Part shown: in pieces, positions 33,205-44,792 of the stretch | Numbering within the stretch: the first letter of the stretch is position 1 | Layout: each line of letters begins with the position of its first letter | Assembly: GCA_004802725.1 (NCBI GenBank) | Contig: SGPM01000135.1 | Coordinates: forward strand, 1-64,000 | Origin: Antrodiella citrinella | Taxonomy: Eukaryota > Basidiomycota > Agaricomycetes > Polyporales > Steccherinaceae | Direction of reading: 5' to 3' | Length of the DNA stretch: 64,000 nucleotides | Program-made: the position numbers and the translations under genes | The notes under the pieces: generated by a model | Seen by the model: only the letters and a program-made list of their open reading frames with translations | Told to the model about the DNA's origin: nothing | Databases searched by the model: none

Positions 33205-34430
33205 GATGTCAGGGAGCTCGGCGTCAGACACAGTCTAGATTCTGATATCGACGCTCTCGTTGGCATCGATAGTCAACTTCGGAACGACACGCACCTGGAA
33301 GAAATCCTGGCACCCTGCTTGACAAATCTGTCCGGTGTGCATGTAGCGAGATGCATTGCTCAAATTACCCAGCGCCGACTAGGAATACCGACCAGAACCC
33401 GATCAGGTAGCCCCTCAGTGCTCGCGCTGAGTGACAATGATATTGTGGATAACTTGTATTCCATGGCCGTTGTCCCATTAACGACAATTTCCAATATCCT
33501 TGTCGACACACTAGATCGTGAAGTCCATCTTCCTATCTCGACTCAGTATAATGTGGTGTCGACACAGCCTGAAGACGATAATTCTTCGAGTCAGCTAGGA
33601 CAGTGGGTGGAGACAGCACTCCGATTTTTGGACCACGCTATTCTACGACTGAAGAACGATCATAAACAACAAGAAATGGATAAAATGGATATAGAACGTC
33701 ACAAAACGAAGATTGATCTCTTTCGCAAACGATTTTGCGTCATCCTTGTACGGATGCTGCGCTATCCGCCTGATAGCAGCAACTCACTCTCCGTGCAAGC
33801 ATTCAGATGCTTCGTTCGTGATCCTACCCTTCTTCTTCCTGAGTCCTCGGGTACGGAAACACTGCAGATTAGTGCGTTATTAACTCGTTTCTCGCTGTAC
33901 AATTCGCTCAATTTATTGATGTACAGGTACGAAGGATATATTCCGCGTAGTCTTGAACGAGGACCCGGATGACCATGTTGAAGAAGGTGACATAGATATG
34001 AGACCTGCCACCCACCTCAAATGGGCAACAGCGTGTCTGGGTCTTCTGTGTTTGCTACCGGAGGAAATAGTGCGCATGCACGCTTCTACCTTTGCTACTT
34101 TTATCCGCAGACATATCCCTTATATTCTCGCGTCCAACCCACCTATTGGCAGCGGAGACACCACCCCTTCTCACGTTTACATCCTCATATGCCAGCAATT
34201 TGCTCATCGACTTCACCATACATGCCCTGGCGTGTGCGATTCCCTGCACACATACTTGCATCTACCAGACGACCAGCAGGACGAGTCGCCGAAGGCCAAC
34301 GTAGGTATTTCTCTTGCTCTATTTGGCCCGCGCTGATCTATTACTACGCTAGGACTTTCTGGACGCACCGAGCCCCGTGAAAGGCAGAACGGTGGATAGT
34401 ACGGCACTGCTGAGTCCGGGTCGATTCTGA
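33205..34430 (+). CDS. Unrecognised protein, 5' end unresolved
   Basis: I do not recognise this gene. The frame is open from 33184, and a plausible acceptor (GATGTCAG at about 33205-33212) suggests upstream coding sequence, but I could not fix the start. The body is soluble and mostly helical (CLTNLSGVHVARCIAQITQR, DNDIVDNLYSMAVVPLTT, WVETALRFLDHAILRL). A 55-nt intron beginning GTGCGTTATT and ending at TACAG near 33927 restores the frame in phase (TLQIS|TKDIFRVVLNEDPDD). A further intron (GTAGGT...CGCTAG) leads to the last exon DFLDAPSPVKGRTV...LLSPGRF, stop at 34430. Around 390 residues visible. The SPVK motif near the end is a possible CDK site. Confidence 0.65.
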
Positions 34431-35321
34431 TTAGCGGAGGGGTTCACGAGGAAGGCAGTAGCCTGCGATAGTTCAAATGATGTATGGTATGGTCTTGGGA
34501 TGACGAATATACGACCTAATATTTGTTGTATTTTTCGATGGTCTGCGTTGTTTTCACGAAGATAATAGGTGTCCGCATGTGATGCTACCAGGAACCTTTA
34601 TTCTCGTTCGACTTTATAACAGCGCCGTCGTCAATGCGCACAGACCAGATATGATTGAACGACCATAGGTCATGGCGCATACGAGAAAAGCACAGTACCA
34701 TATTGACACAGTCTGGAGTTTGTCTTACGACGTAGTGGAGTGTCCAGTACACCTGTCCAGTGTCGAGCGAATCCGGAAAAGGGCGCGACGAAGTGCATAG
34801 AGTTTGGCGTTAGATGCATTGCCAAATATCGCCTCTACACATATCCCGCTGGCGGAGGGGACATTCCTGAGATCACGATTATGTCCAGGACTCGGACTCA
34901 TTCAAGGACAACAACTAAGCCACGCAAATCATCCTCGATACGTTTTCAGCTTCGGAACGTACACGGTGTGTTCCTAGAATTGAGAGGGTGATAGTACATA
35001 CTACACCGAGATCCAGATCTACCAACGCAAGGTAGGACGTTGCTGCGTCAAGTGATAACGCAAGTTCTTGTAGGTCGTCCTTGGAAACGCTCCGACAGGC
35101 TGCTTGAAACGGATTGGCCCTAGCGCAGGCGTGTAAGCATGACAAGTAAATGTTAGAATTCCTGAGGACAGTAGGAATAGAATGAATGTATTGTGTTTGG
35201 CTGAGCTCTTGCAAACGCATGAGAGAGGGGGAAATACACGAAAAGAGGGCTTTATCTACGAAAACGGGATCAATGATAAATCCGTTGTTGATCTACGAGA
35301 ACTGCCTCATCATAGATTTCA
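34431..35321. other. Intergenic, no gene accepted
   Basis: A minus-strand open stretch around 34915-35220 has protein-like composition in places (SKDDLQELALSLDAATSYLA) but I could not build exons around it. It may be decayed coding sequence next to the sedolisin fragment. Confidence 0.35.
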
Positions 35322-35504
35322 ACAACCAGCCGGGTCGTTCTGCGCAAGAGCAATACGCAGCTTGAGCACTGACCCGGGGGATGCAGAGCCACTGTTCACA
35401 AAGCCGTCCGGAATCTCAGAGCGGGACTCGTGCAACTGCATGGTGCGACGACCAAGCGGGTTTCCCATGGCGAGGGAGAAGAGAGAGATGATGAAGAGAG
35501 CAGT
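35322..35504 (-). pseudogene. Fragment of a sedolisin (S53) gene, N-terminal part
   Basis: Minus-strand translation gives ALFIISLFSLAMGNPLGRR, SRSEIPDGFVNSGSASPGSV and LKLRIALAQNDPAG, closely matching the N terminus of the intact sedolisin at 48611-50697 (about 85% by eye at DNA level). Homology begins a few bases after where the start codon should be and ends abruptly at about 35324, where the frame runs into a stop. There is no start codon in frame and no catalytic domain. It is a broken duplicate in the opposite orientation 13 kb from the intact gene. Confidence 0.8.
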
Positions 35505-36247
35505 ATGAGAGCATGCAGCTCTATGACGAGCTTCACTGGAAATACGACGTCAGCTGTGCCCCGGACGTGAATACAAGGCTTATCTGCCAGAGTAGTAACC
35601 TAGGACACGCACGCGTTTGTTGTGTATTTCACACGACCGCCACATTATCAGTCGTGAAAGCCACATGCGAGTCATCAGAAGCTTGCAGAGCTGAGGTCTC
35701 GTAGTCTCGTAGAAACGGAAGGTTGTCGAAGTCCTCGATGTTCAACATTCAAGTTTAGACAAGAAAAAAGTAGGGAACAACGGTGATCGTCGGTAGGTGT
35801 GACCGTGACTGGATATGCCAGCGCCGGTTGGCTAGGAAGAATTGTCACAGAAAGCGGCGACGTACGAGATCTTGTATAGAGGTACTAGTACAATGAGAAT
35901 ACATACAAAGGTACACAAGTGAGCCTCGCAGGATGGAAGCGTGACACAATAGAGTACAATGAGAGACAGACTTGAATGAAGGACAGGGATAAGGAAGGGA
36001 ACAGATGCGACATATCGTGTGCGAGACGAGGGACCTCAAAAGACGGGGTTGAAGGGATACCAGAAGGAGCGAGGTAATGGAACAGTGAGATTCTTCAAGA
36101 ATGGTCGAATGAAAAGATAGTCCAATGAGCGAATGACTGACAAAGCGAGGGAGAGAGATGAACAAAATACACGACAGCATAAATAATGTCGTTGTCGTAA
36201 TGAATCATTCATGATGAACCTACTACGCATCCAGATAGTTCCATCAT
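35505..36247. other. Intergenic, 3' flank of FAM72-like gene
   Basis: No gene accepted. Probably contains the 3' UTR of the FAM72-like gene and spacer around the sedolisin fragment. Confidence 0.4.
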
Positions 36248-37924
36248 TCATCGGCCTGCAACGACGCCATGCGAGCGACCACTCGTATGCTGAACTTTGA
36301 ACGATTTGCCTCCAGTTCCAAAGAGAGAGAATTTGGAGGCCTCGACGGAGGTCTTGGGACCTCGAGCTCGATTGTCTTCTATCACAGCAGGAATCTCTCC
36401 GCTCCGGACTAGGTGGTGCCAAAACACGACTTCTCCGACTTGAAGAGGCTCCGGAGTTTCCTCAGAAGCGCTTGACTGGCTGGAGCTCAGGGGGTCTTCG
36501 CTGGAAGGTGAAGAGTATCCATCTCCAGACTGTGGTGACGTTGAGTGGGACGGCGGAGGGGCACGCGGAGACGTTCCTGGAGGAGATACATCTCGGTCTG
36601 GCTGCGGGGACGACTGGCCGCTTGGTGGACGCGAGCGGGCGAACTCAATAGGACTCATCGGAGAATGCGTCCCTGCAGAAGTTGAGCTGCGACGAGACTC
36701 CGACGTGTATTCCTGTTCGAGGAATCCGGGTGGGTTCTCCAGGGGTCGCGAAACTGTTCGATGCATGGGAAGGTAGTTGACACCTAGCGGCGGCATGATT
36801 ATCGGATGCGAGTGTGGCGGCGGCGATGTTATGGAAAGTGACGGAGAGGAGGAGGGCGAGATGAGCGAGCGTACGCCACTCTCCCCTGCGATATAGTGCC
36901 GCTCACTAGCCGCGATTTCGCTAGAGTAGAACACGAAACGATGACCATTCGTGGAGCGGTTGGTAGCGGTGATAGACGACATGCACCGGTGACACGGTGA
37001 AACGATCATATAACCTACTCTGTTTCCGCATCCATGACAGTGCAACGTCTGCGTGAGGCATTCGCAAGTCCGAGCTGAGGGGCGTATCCCATCCGTAGAA
37101 CTGTGTCCGCTGGATTGCGAACTAGCGGAAGTCGGCGTAGTTACGACCGGAGAGCTCGATGCAGAATCTGCCGCGCCAGAAAACGCAGAGCAATTTATCG
37201 GCATAGCGTCCGTAGAGTACAGGGGGACGTTTGGTCGTAAGAGAAGAACTGCCTATGGGAGAGAACAGTAAGTCAACACAACGCGAACACAATTTGAGAA
37301 TGGATAATAGTGTTGGCAGAACTTCGAGTTGGTAGCTGTGCTCTGACGAATTGACTTCGTTCGGAGGTAGGAGCAGGCGGCAACTCCGTAGCCTGGTACA
37401 TAACATCCAGGTCAACCATCTTTGGGGCGTAAATGACTCACCTTCATTCCCCTATTCGTCAAGAACTTATTACATGACTTGCAATCCAAAATCCAGACTT
37501 TATGCGGAATAGGAGACGGCGGCGTGAAGTGCGGAGGTCGAAAAAGTGGCAGCGGGCCCTGCGGATGCCAGGTTGTTTGAGGGCCACCGGGATAGCTATT
37601 GGCATTCAGCAGAGCTGGGGGGAACCCTGGGTACGTTATATATGGTGATGCGGGTCGGAGGGGAGGTGCGGAATAATGGTGTCCATGGAGATTGGGGGGT
37701 ATGAATGCAGTAGGGTATCGGTGATCGAGAGCTGGGTAAGGATTGTGTTGATTGTTGAGGGCCATGGGGGGCGGGGGAACGGTCATTTCATAGAGAACGT
37801 GAGTTTCCTGAGATCGTTCGTCGTGGATATCGCGTTGCGAGAGGGATAGCGAGGACGATGTGTGCATATGGCTTTGTTGTCGGGATGGCGGGTGGGGGGT
37901 GTCGGGAAATGTTCGGGCGGGCAT
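36248..37924 (-). CDS. FAM72-like protein
   Basis: Protein with a FAM72 domain, a Cys-rich module known from animals and present in many fungi, function unclear. Two exons (37924-37442 and 37252-36248) around a 189-nt intron, long for this window, encode 495 residues. The N terminus is Pro/His/Tyr-rich. The domain straddles the intron: VWILDCKSCNKFLTNRGMK | AVLLLRPNVPLYSTDAMP, then RTCECLTQTLHCHGCGNRVG, YMIVSPCHRCMSS and HRFVFYSSEI. Its paired CxxC-type cysteines suggest zinc binding. The rest is a long Ser/Pro-rich tail with many SP dipeptides, then a conserved-looking end (LQVGEVVFWHHLVRSGEIPA). Confidence 0.85.
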
Positions 37925-39736
37925 CTACAACTTGAATATGGACGACGACAGAAAGAGCGACGACGACGTCGAGATGATATAAAGGCAAGATGCCCGCCGA
38001 AACAGAAAGGGATTCAAGAAAGTAAAAAGAAAGAAAGAGAAAGATGGGCGTTGCGGACAAGAAACAATTCCTCCGAGTCCGGGTTGCCGGTCACCTTACC
38101 CGAGCATCAAACACCATCACACCTCCTTCATTATACGTATGTTGATTGTTACAAAGAGTACTTTTCATTCGGCGAATGGATTAGGAGTCGTCACAAGTCG
38201 TCGAAGCGGGTTGGAAGCGGGTGCATCAGTTCGTTGCCGTGAGCGACTCCGTTACAAGCTCAGTAGCAGTTGAAATAACTGAGAGCACAATTTACATGTT
38301 ATGCAGTTGGAAATAATGCAAAACGAGATTCTGATGGTTGTATGAATTCGGTGAGGATTCGGGAGTGCCACGAAAGGCTGTACGAGTCTGTGTGAGCGTA
38401 CAAAGAAGCTTGTTTTGTGCAGCGCAGAATGCCTGATCAGATCTGCAGTCGCATGAACGAGTCAATGCTTCAAAATTACTCACACAACGTGGTTTCTTGA
38501 CACAGCAGGTACAGTAACTGGTAGGGAGGAGGACTACATCGTCCAGAGAGTGATTAATATTGCGAGTGATCACGCACGAATGAGGATATGTTGAGGGACG
38601 AAGTAGGGACGACGGAGATGGAGCTAGCGCTGCGAGACATAGGTGAAGGTTCTCAGCATAATCAGACCAGCGGTCAAGGTCTCATTAGCAGCAGCAATAC
38701 ACCGGTGATGCCTCGAATGTCAATGATGATGCGGTGAGAATAAGACAGCAAGCGTACTGTATCACTCTCTCATCCACGTCCGTACACCGCCTTGTTCTGT
38801 CATATGGTGAGTATATATATCTCCTATAACGTAACCTCGCGTTGTGTTCATTGGGCCTTATTTAATAAAGCAACCCGTCTTCTGAGATCAATCCTTTAGA
38901 ATCAAAGATGGCTGTTAGGAGAAGATTCAGAGGGAACACATCACAAGATATCACATCACCATTTTAAGCCGCCAGTTCACTCGGGAGCCTGAGATATGGA
39001 GTCCCAGTATGTACTGTAGTGAATCGAAGAGGTTGACGAGACGAGACGAGACGAGACGAAACTCGGATAGATGGGAGACAAGAAGTTTTGGAACGCTGAG
39101 TTGCAATCTCAGGAAAGTCTGCACTCCGAACCGTCATGTAGCGATCAGCATCCGGCGGGCCTCAGTGTGTGCGTGTGGATTCTCGAGCTCTCTACTTATG
39201 GCGAAGTCTTGGGGAGATACGCACTTACCATCATGCATCGCTCGGGTCAGAATTCGATATATCATTGGCCACGCCGAATTTGGGTCGGCCGCCCATGCCT
39301 AAACCCAAGGAGATCGAGATATGAGGCGCAGACTCATCTGTGAAGGTTGCCGGATCGTCAGCCTAGCTGATTGACCACGAGATCGACCCTCATCAAGTGA
39401 CGAAAGCGTTCATGCATAACCACTTAGTAGTACTTACCTGACGTCGACGCGGATTATCATCAACGATAGCTTCCTGGATCCGGTCATCTCACCCCCAAAC
39501 GGCGCGCTGAAAAGCTGTTCATTCCTCTTCTCGAGTGTAACGCACATAACATTAGTAGATCCTAGAAAACAAATGTGAATGTTCAAAAGCAACGCCAGAT
39601 GACGACTCACCTGATGAAGGAGGTCCACTCGGTCTCGTAACGGCAAACAAGAAGAAAAGAAATCATGACCATTGGAATGAAGATATTGATACAATGCGAG
39701 AGATGACGCCCGTGTCCACACGTCCGTGAGGTATTG
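37925..39736. other. Long intergenic region
   Basis: About 1.8 kb. Promoter of the FAM72-like gene on the left, 3' flank of the mitochondrial carrier on the right. The only structure I can support is the pentanucleotide microsatellite at 39035-39059. No gene accepted. Confidence 0.45.
39035..39059. repeat. Pentanucleotide microsatellite (GACGA)5
   Basis: Five perfect tandem copies of GACGA, followed by an imperfect copy. Simple sequence repeat in an intergenic region. Confidence 0.9.
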
Positions 39737-41148
39737 CTACAATGGTCCAACACCAAACAGTAGCCGTATCCGCTCGAATACTAGGAAACTGACAACGGTA
39801 TGTGTCCCCAGCTACGAAAACGATGAGCGAACGATAGTCTCACGTAAGCTTTGAGAAGGACTCACTCTACCCCAGCACATACTGAAACCTTTGTAAAACG
39901 CCATCGGTCCTTCATTCCGCATAATTTTGGCCGCACAATTCAACGCGCTTGTGAACTGATGGTGCTTGTCGGTCATAAGACGCACTTTCACGATGTCTAC
40001 AGGGCTTGACATCACGGAGCAGAAGAATCTTGAATTCCAGTAAGAAAGCTGTGCAGCACAGTCAAGAGCAAGAACGTACCCAGCAAATAGACTTGACGTG
40101 AAGTGCAGACCAACACCCTCTTTCATAATCCCCTTCATCTTCAAAGTTTGTTTCACGTGATCATATGAAGCTACCTGAGACACCGTTAGGATGACCCCAC
40201 GGATGGTCGTCGCTTCAACACCTCGGTAGAGAGTCCGCAGACCTCCTAGAATCGGTGAGTCTGGGCGTCGCGCTGCGCCTTCCTTGAAAACGGACGCGAA
40301 CGCGTGAAAAGTGTTTCGGTACGGCCTGCCTTCGGGATAGTACGCCTGCATACGAACTAGCGGTACGGTCAGAGCTGAAATTGTAAAGTATCAGCGAAAA
40401 AACCTTTGATAACGTCTGCCGGATTGGCAACAGATCTATGGAGACAGTTGAGACCGAAAAAAATTCACGATAGCTTAGACATACGTACGATCCTATGCCG
40501 GCAGCAATTGTTGCTGCAGCCACCTTTAACATGACACCCTCTCTACTGAGACCACCCTTCGTGGCAGCGTGCAATCTATAACACCGCGGTGACAACCCAT
40601 ATCTACACTGAGAGACTCAGGAACTCACTTGTCTTTGAAGAACTCATACGTACCTATTCGCATACCCGAGTACACGAACTCCCGTATCATGCTCGCGCCG
40701 AAACCCCCTGTCAAACTCAACACACCCTCCGTCCGAACCATCCCTCTCCCAATCATCCAAAATGCATTATGCGCAGCTCCAGGTTCTGGGGATGAGATTG
40801 TCCAACAAGGTTCCAATGGGTCACGTCAGAAAAGAAGACATACTTTGTGTACGCAGCTGCTGTCGCACCTGCCAACCCTCCATCAGTCCTCTATTCAAAT
40901 ATAGATTCGTGAATCCATTCATACGCACTTTGATGATGTCAAACGGGTTCGTGACGCCTGACGCAGTCATAGCTAGAAGCAAAATCCATCAACCTTCGAA
41001 ACAGATAAGGGATGTAGTTCAACGCACCTCCGATCGCTGCTGCCAGAAACTTCAATGCGTAGTCCACATTCTCGTTACGTTTGGGGGTCGCCTGTTTGAG
41101 CGCGACATCGACTTGCTCCTCGAGCGGAGCAATGGGTACTTTGGACAT
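39737..41148 (-). CDS. Mitochondrial carrier (dicarboxylate/oxoglutarate-like)
   Basis: Inner mitochondrial membrane carrier (SLC25 family), closest in flavour to DIC1/oxoglutarate/UCP carriers. ATG 41148 starts MSKVPIAPLEEQVDVALKQ. Three repeats are visible: VTNPFDIIK|VRQQLRTQKPGAAHNAFW (first Px[DE]xx[KR] signature, across an intron) with FGASMIREFVYSGMRIGTYE; ADVIKVRMQAYYPEGRPYRN with LYRGVEATTIRG; and MSSPVDIVKVRLMTDKHH with AFYKGFSMCWGR. The last exon, reached by splicing GTGAGT...TCGTAG, gives LGTHTVVSFLVFERIRLLFG and stops at 39737. About 340 residues. The substrate is inferred by resemblance only. Confidence 0.88.
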
Positions 41149-41683
41149 CGTCGTCGCCGTTGGAAATGGCAGTCAGTGATGGAGGTATGTCCAGTGTCCA
41201 CGTCGTCCAGGTCAGGTTCGGAACATGGAGACGAGCGCAAGATATTTCGCAGACATAAATAGCGCAAGTCTTCATACCATCGTGACCAGTGGGATTGGCG
41301 AACGGAACGCCTAAAAGGATTGGTAAACGGCGGCGCAGACGGGTCGTCCGGTATATTTGCTTGCCGACTATCGAACAATTGGCTGTAAACATGTAAACGC
41401 TCTACCACCTCCTCGTACTGTAGTGAAGCCGACAACGACAAAATTCCATAGTTCATGACACCAATTCAATTTGTTTCGACAGAAAAGTACGTGGCATAAA
41501 CATACGCTCGCCGATGTGGCAAGAAAGGCACAACTGACAAAGATATTTCCCATAATTAGACGTGTAAAGTTATAGTTCCGTGAGCTGCAGATCTAATCTT
41601 TGAGTGCTCATGAGCCTGCCATGAGCCGTCTCTGAGACGATTCAGTGATTTTCTAGAAAGAGAGGACGCTTTAGATCGCTTCG
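41149..41683. other. Intergenic
   Basis: About 535 bp between two parallel minus-strand genes. An open frame at 41052-41456 overlaps the carrier start and lacks supporting motifs. No gene accepted. Confidence 0.4.
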
Positions 41684-42835
41684 TCATATCAAGGATGAGA
41701 GGTACGCACGAGTAGCTTGAACCATCATCTTACTCTCCCGCTCCATCAGGTTGTTTAGAGATCTTGCTACGATCCCAACGCCTTCCTCAACCTCCTTCTT
41801 GTCATCCTCAGCTACTCTGAGCAATGTGCGTCCGAAGCGATCGGGGTGCCATCTGCGGAGGGCGGCCTTGATCCTCTCCTTCCGAGACTGATCATTGGAG
41901 TGATTCGGTGACAATAGGAACATCGCAACACGAGCAGGTGTTATATCCTCTGCTTTGCCAGGCGGCGAGAACACAGGCCAAGGAATGGACTTGAAAGAAA
42001 TTGGCTCCGTGGAAGGCTCTGCAGATGGGTTGAGGGCAGCCCATTTCTCTTCGTACCGCCGCCATGCCTCTTTCTCCGCCTCGTCACGAGTTGCCTTCGC
42101 CCTAAGTCTCTCCATCTCTCGCCTCTCCTTCTCCTTCTCCACAGCCTGCGCCCTCCTACGGTCATACGTCGCCCGATAGCTCTCCACCTCCTGCCTCCAT
42201 GCGTCGTACTCCCGATGTCTCCTCGCCTCGTCATACGTCGTCTTCTCCATCTCCCTCTGCCAATGCATCGCTTTCTGCCGCCTATATTCCTCCCGCGCCT
42301 TCAGTTGCTCCGTCATGTCCTCAAAGTCATCCACCAGCTGCTCCATCATCTCGCGGTACCGACTCTCCAAACCCAGCATGGCAAAGACCGTCCGCTCCCT
42401 CGCCTCACGTTCCTGCTGCTCTATGATACAGCGCACGGTCTCCTCGTTCTTCCTCGCCATATCCGCGATCTCCTGCTCCAAAACCCAAGCGTAAGTCTGC
42501 GTCATCTGCTCCCAGGGCTTCCTCGCGTCTTTGGGGTGGTGTGGATGGGTTCGATGTGGGTAGTGAGGAGGGCTGTGTACGGGAGGATGTGTGGGAGGAT
42601 GATGAGGAAGATGGGGATCAGCGCTCCCACCAGTCGTACGCGTCCTTCGAGGTGAAGGACAGACGGGGATGCTTCGAGAGTGTGAATGGGAGGAGGAGGC
42701 GGAGGTGCGCGATGTGCGAGAGTTGGATGGACGAATGCCCTCGCGGTAGTGCTGCCAAGGAGGGATCACTCGAGGGTGATCATATATTGGGCAAGACCTG
42801 GGGGATTCTGGTAAGACAACGTGTGCTTGCGCCAT
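41684..42835 (-). CDS. NFKBIL1-like coiled-coil protein
   Basis: Single-exon gene, 383 residues from ATG 42835 (MAQAHVVLPESPRSCPIYDH). A His/Pro/Ser-rich N terminus (PHLPHHPPTHPPVHSPPHYP) is followed by a long, highly charged coiled coil (roughly residues 110-280, rich in Glu/Arg: EQQEREARERT, EKEKERREMERLRAKA). The C terminus reads ITPARVAMFLLSP, KERIKAALRRWHPDRFGRTL and EEGVGIVARSLNNLM, which resembles the C-terminal segment of NF-kappa-B inhibitor-like protein 1 without ankyrin repeats. The WHPDRF stretch carries the HPD tripeptide typical of J domains. Longer open sequence upstream (to 42994) begins with a non-ATG codon and is not used. Function unknown. Confidence 0.78.
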   Translation of the reverse strand: MAQAHVVLPESPRSCPIYDHPRVIPPWQHYREGIRPSNSRTSRTSASSSHSHSRSIPVCPSPRRTRTTGGSADPHLPHHPPTHPPVHSPPHYPHRTHPHHPKDARKPWEQMTQTYAWVLEQEIADMARKNEETVRCIIEQQEREARERTVFAMLGLESRYREMMEQLVDDFEDMTEQLKAREEYRRQKAMHWQREMEKTTYDEARRHREYDAWRQEVESYRATYDRRRAQAVEKEKERREMERLRAKATRDEAEKEAWRRYEEKWAALNPSAEPSTEPISFKSIPWPVFSPPGKAEDITPARVAMFLLSPNHSNDQSRKERIKAALRRWHPDRFGRTLLRVAEDDKKEVEEGVGIVARSLNNLMERESKMMVQATRAYLSSLI

Positions 42836-44177
42836 TTTTCTTCGACGAGAAGGCAGTAGGTCAAGTGCCCAAGGAGAAGGGGTGACCGACGTGAAATGAA
42901 AGCAAGAGAGGCGTGGATGAAGGTCAGCTGTTAACCTCGAAATTCGACCTAGACCTGGATATGAAGCAAAAGAAAAATGGGGAGCGACCTGCAAGGAGCG
43001 AATGGTGAGACAAAGACAGCATTATGTACTGAGGGTCGAAGGGGGGAGGGTAATATGTGGAAGCCACATGCAGCTGCGAGAGAATCGTGTATGCCTGCTT
43101 GTATCCGCGTGCTGGCAGTGACCCATGAAACGTTGAACTCGTGTGATGGGGATCAGCGTCTCGTCGCTCGGCGAAACAGTCTGCTTGATATACTCTATTC
43201 GCTGCTTTAACTGCTTTGTATGAAGGCAGGCGCAAAAGAGAAACTTGAAAGGGCACGTTGGATTTGGGTTGTGACAAGGTGCTGTAAGCCGTGGTCGGGA
43301 CTCGTAAGTTTAGACACTGATAGAAGTGTTCAGAATTCCGCGAGCGTTGTCTAATTCGTACAAAGCGGAAATCCCGTGCGACCAGCTTGAGATATGAAAT
43401 CCTTGAGGTCGGTTTAAGACCCGAGATAATACTCCTGGAGCCGGCTTCGTGCACGAGCCGTTTCTGCAGCCAAGTGTCTGTTAGGCAACGAGGTAATAAT
43501 ACCACCGGTATGAGTTATATGGATCTGAGGACGTTCACTTACCAACATTCTGTCGGACCGCGATCCTGATAATGTCGTTTGCCAGACACCTTTTGCGAGA
43601 CTGTCCCGGTCCTACGAAAGGATGCGAGGCGCCATGCCTAACGGAGCATGATTGTTCATGTCCGTGCTTCACGACTTGTATGGAACAATGCACGGCGTTC
43701 CTCTCCGCCATACATGATATATTGGCGAGAGGTGCTATCATGCCCGTGGATTAGTTACGCATTCGTTTACACAGAGAGAGATGTTGACGTACCGTTGTAT
43801 GTTCAATATCTATATGTGTGCTTTTGGCCAACAACCTCGCTGAATATAATCTGAACATGAGCACAAAAGATTGCAGGTGGTTTGCATGTTTCGGTCTGAA
43901 TTTGGAGGAAACTCAAGAAAGTGAGATGGAAAAGAAGACATAGCATTAGCGCCAACAACATGCTGCATATCCCGGGAAATTCCGAAAGGAGCGCTCGACG
44001 CCACATCCTACAATAAGTTGCGGTGCTTTACTACTGACACGAACAGCTCGAAGTTTTTGTCGAGCCCTGCTGCTCGAGGTTTCCAGAACACCAATCAGTT
44101 GACCCGAACATCTACTTCTTGAGACACGCAAGAAGCACGGTGAACGTTCACCCTGCACGTAAAATTTTCACGCTTTA
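42836..44177. other. Long intergenic region
   Basis: About 1.3 kb. Open frames on both strands (for example 42924-43505 minus) lack recognisable features. A small Cys-rich open frame at 43572-43754 plus is noted as a finding. No gene accepted. Confidence 0.4.
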
Positions 44178-44689
44178 TTATTTTGTGCGACCCCTTGAAG
44201 GTATATCTACATGATTCCCCGTTACCCTAGACTTCGACTTCGACTTCCTGGGTAAATTTACACTTCGCATCCACACCGTGCGTGCTCTGATTCGTATAAT
44301 TTTACAGGTCAAGTCTCCCAAAGGTGACATAACGAAGTCATGATGCGCTGCGGAACATACAAGTTGAATATCATGGCATGTCCAGAATGTTACCGCTACT
44401 TCCTCCACCAACACGGTACATTTGCCGAGGATGCGTNTTTTGTAGGTGAACGGCAAGGAGAAGTTCATTGAACTCGAATCTTCCGCGAAATAGTATATAC
44501 CGTCTCCGCTCTTATTCCGTAGATTTCTTGTCTGATCATGCCCCCACTCAACATCCTGGGGTTTCTGGATAGAAGATATTTTCCATGCAATGCCACCACG
44601 AGTCTTGCTGACCGGTTTTTCAGTGGTACCCGACACCTAGAATGGAGTGTTTCAGACTCTGTACTGACATCGCCAAAGACCCTCCTCAT
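44178..44689 (-). CDS. Hypothetical protein with one undetermined base
   Basis: Not recognised. A TATA box at 44786 on this strand precedes ATG 44689 (MRR). A 44-nt intron (GTCTTT...TTCTAG) would join to VSGTTEKPVSKTRGG, and the frame runs open to the stop at 44178 (about 155 residues). It includes SSMNFSLPFTYK, ILGKCTVLVEEVAVTFWTC and a Lys/Arg/Ser-rich end (PRKSKSKSRVTGN). Base 44437 is N beside a run of T, so one codon is unknown and a homopolymer length error is possible. Start and intron are tentative; the gene itself is moderately supported by composition and by the TATA box. Confidence 0.45.
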
Positions 44690-44785
44690 GTGGAGATGCA
44701 GGGCCAATTGTTCTAACGGACGGAAGCTCGAGCGCAAGGTTCGTCAGTCCACTTGTTCACACAGTGTCACGCATAGACAGCAGAT

Positions 44786-44792
44786 TTATATA
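44786..44792 (-). promoter_or_regulatory. TATA box, minus strand
   Basis: TATATAA on the minus strand, 97 bp before the candidate ATG at 44689 and inside the divergent spacer shared with the MFS transporter at 44869. Confidence 0.45.

Noticed and set aside
34915..35220. Minus-strand 101-residue open frame next to the sedolisin fragment
   Set aside because: Part looks helical, but no start, splice sites or family match; possibly decayed coding sequence.
41052..41456. Minus-strand 134-residue open frame
   Set aside because: Overlaps the carrier start in another frame and lacks family features.
42924..43505. Minus-strand 193-residue open frame
   Set aside because: Long but with irregular composition, no domain, and no supporting exons; judged non-coding.
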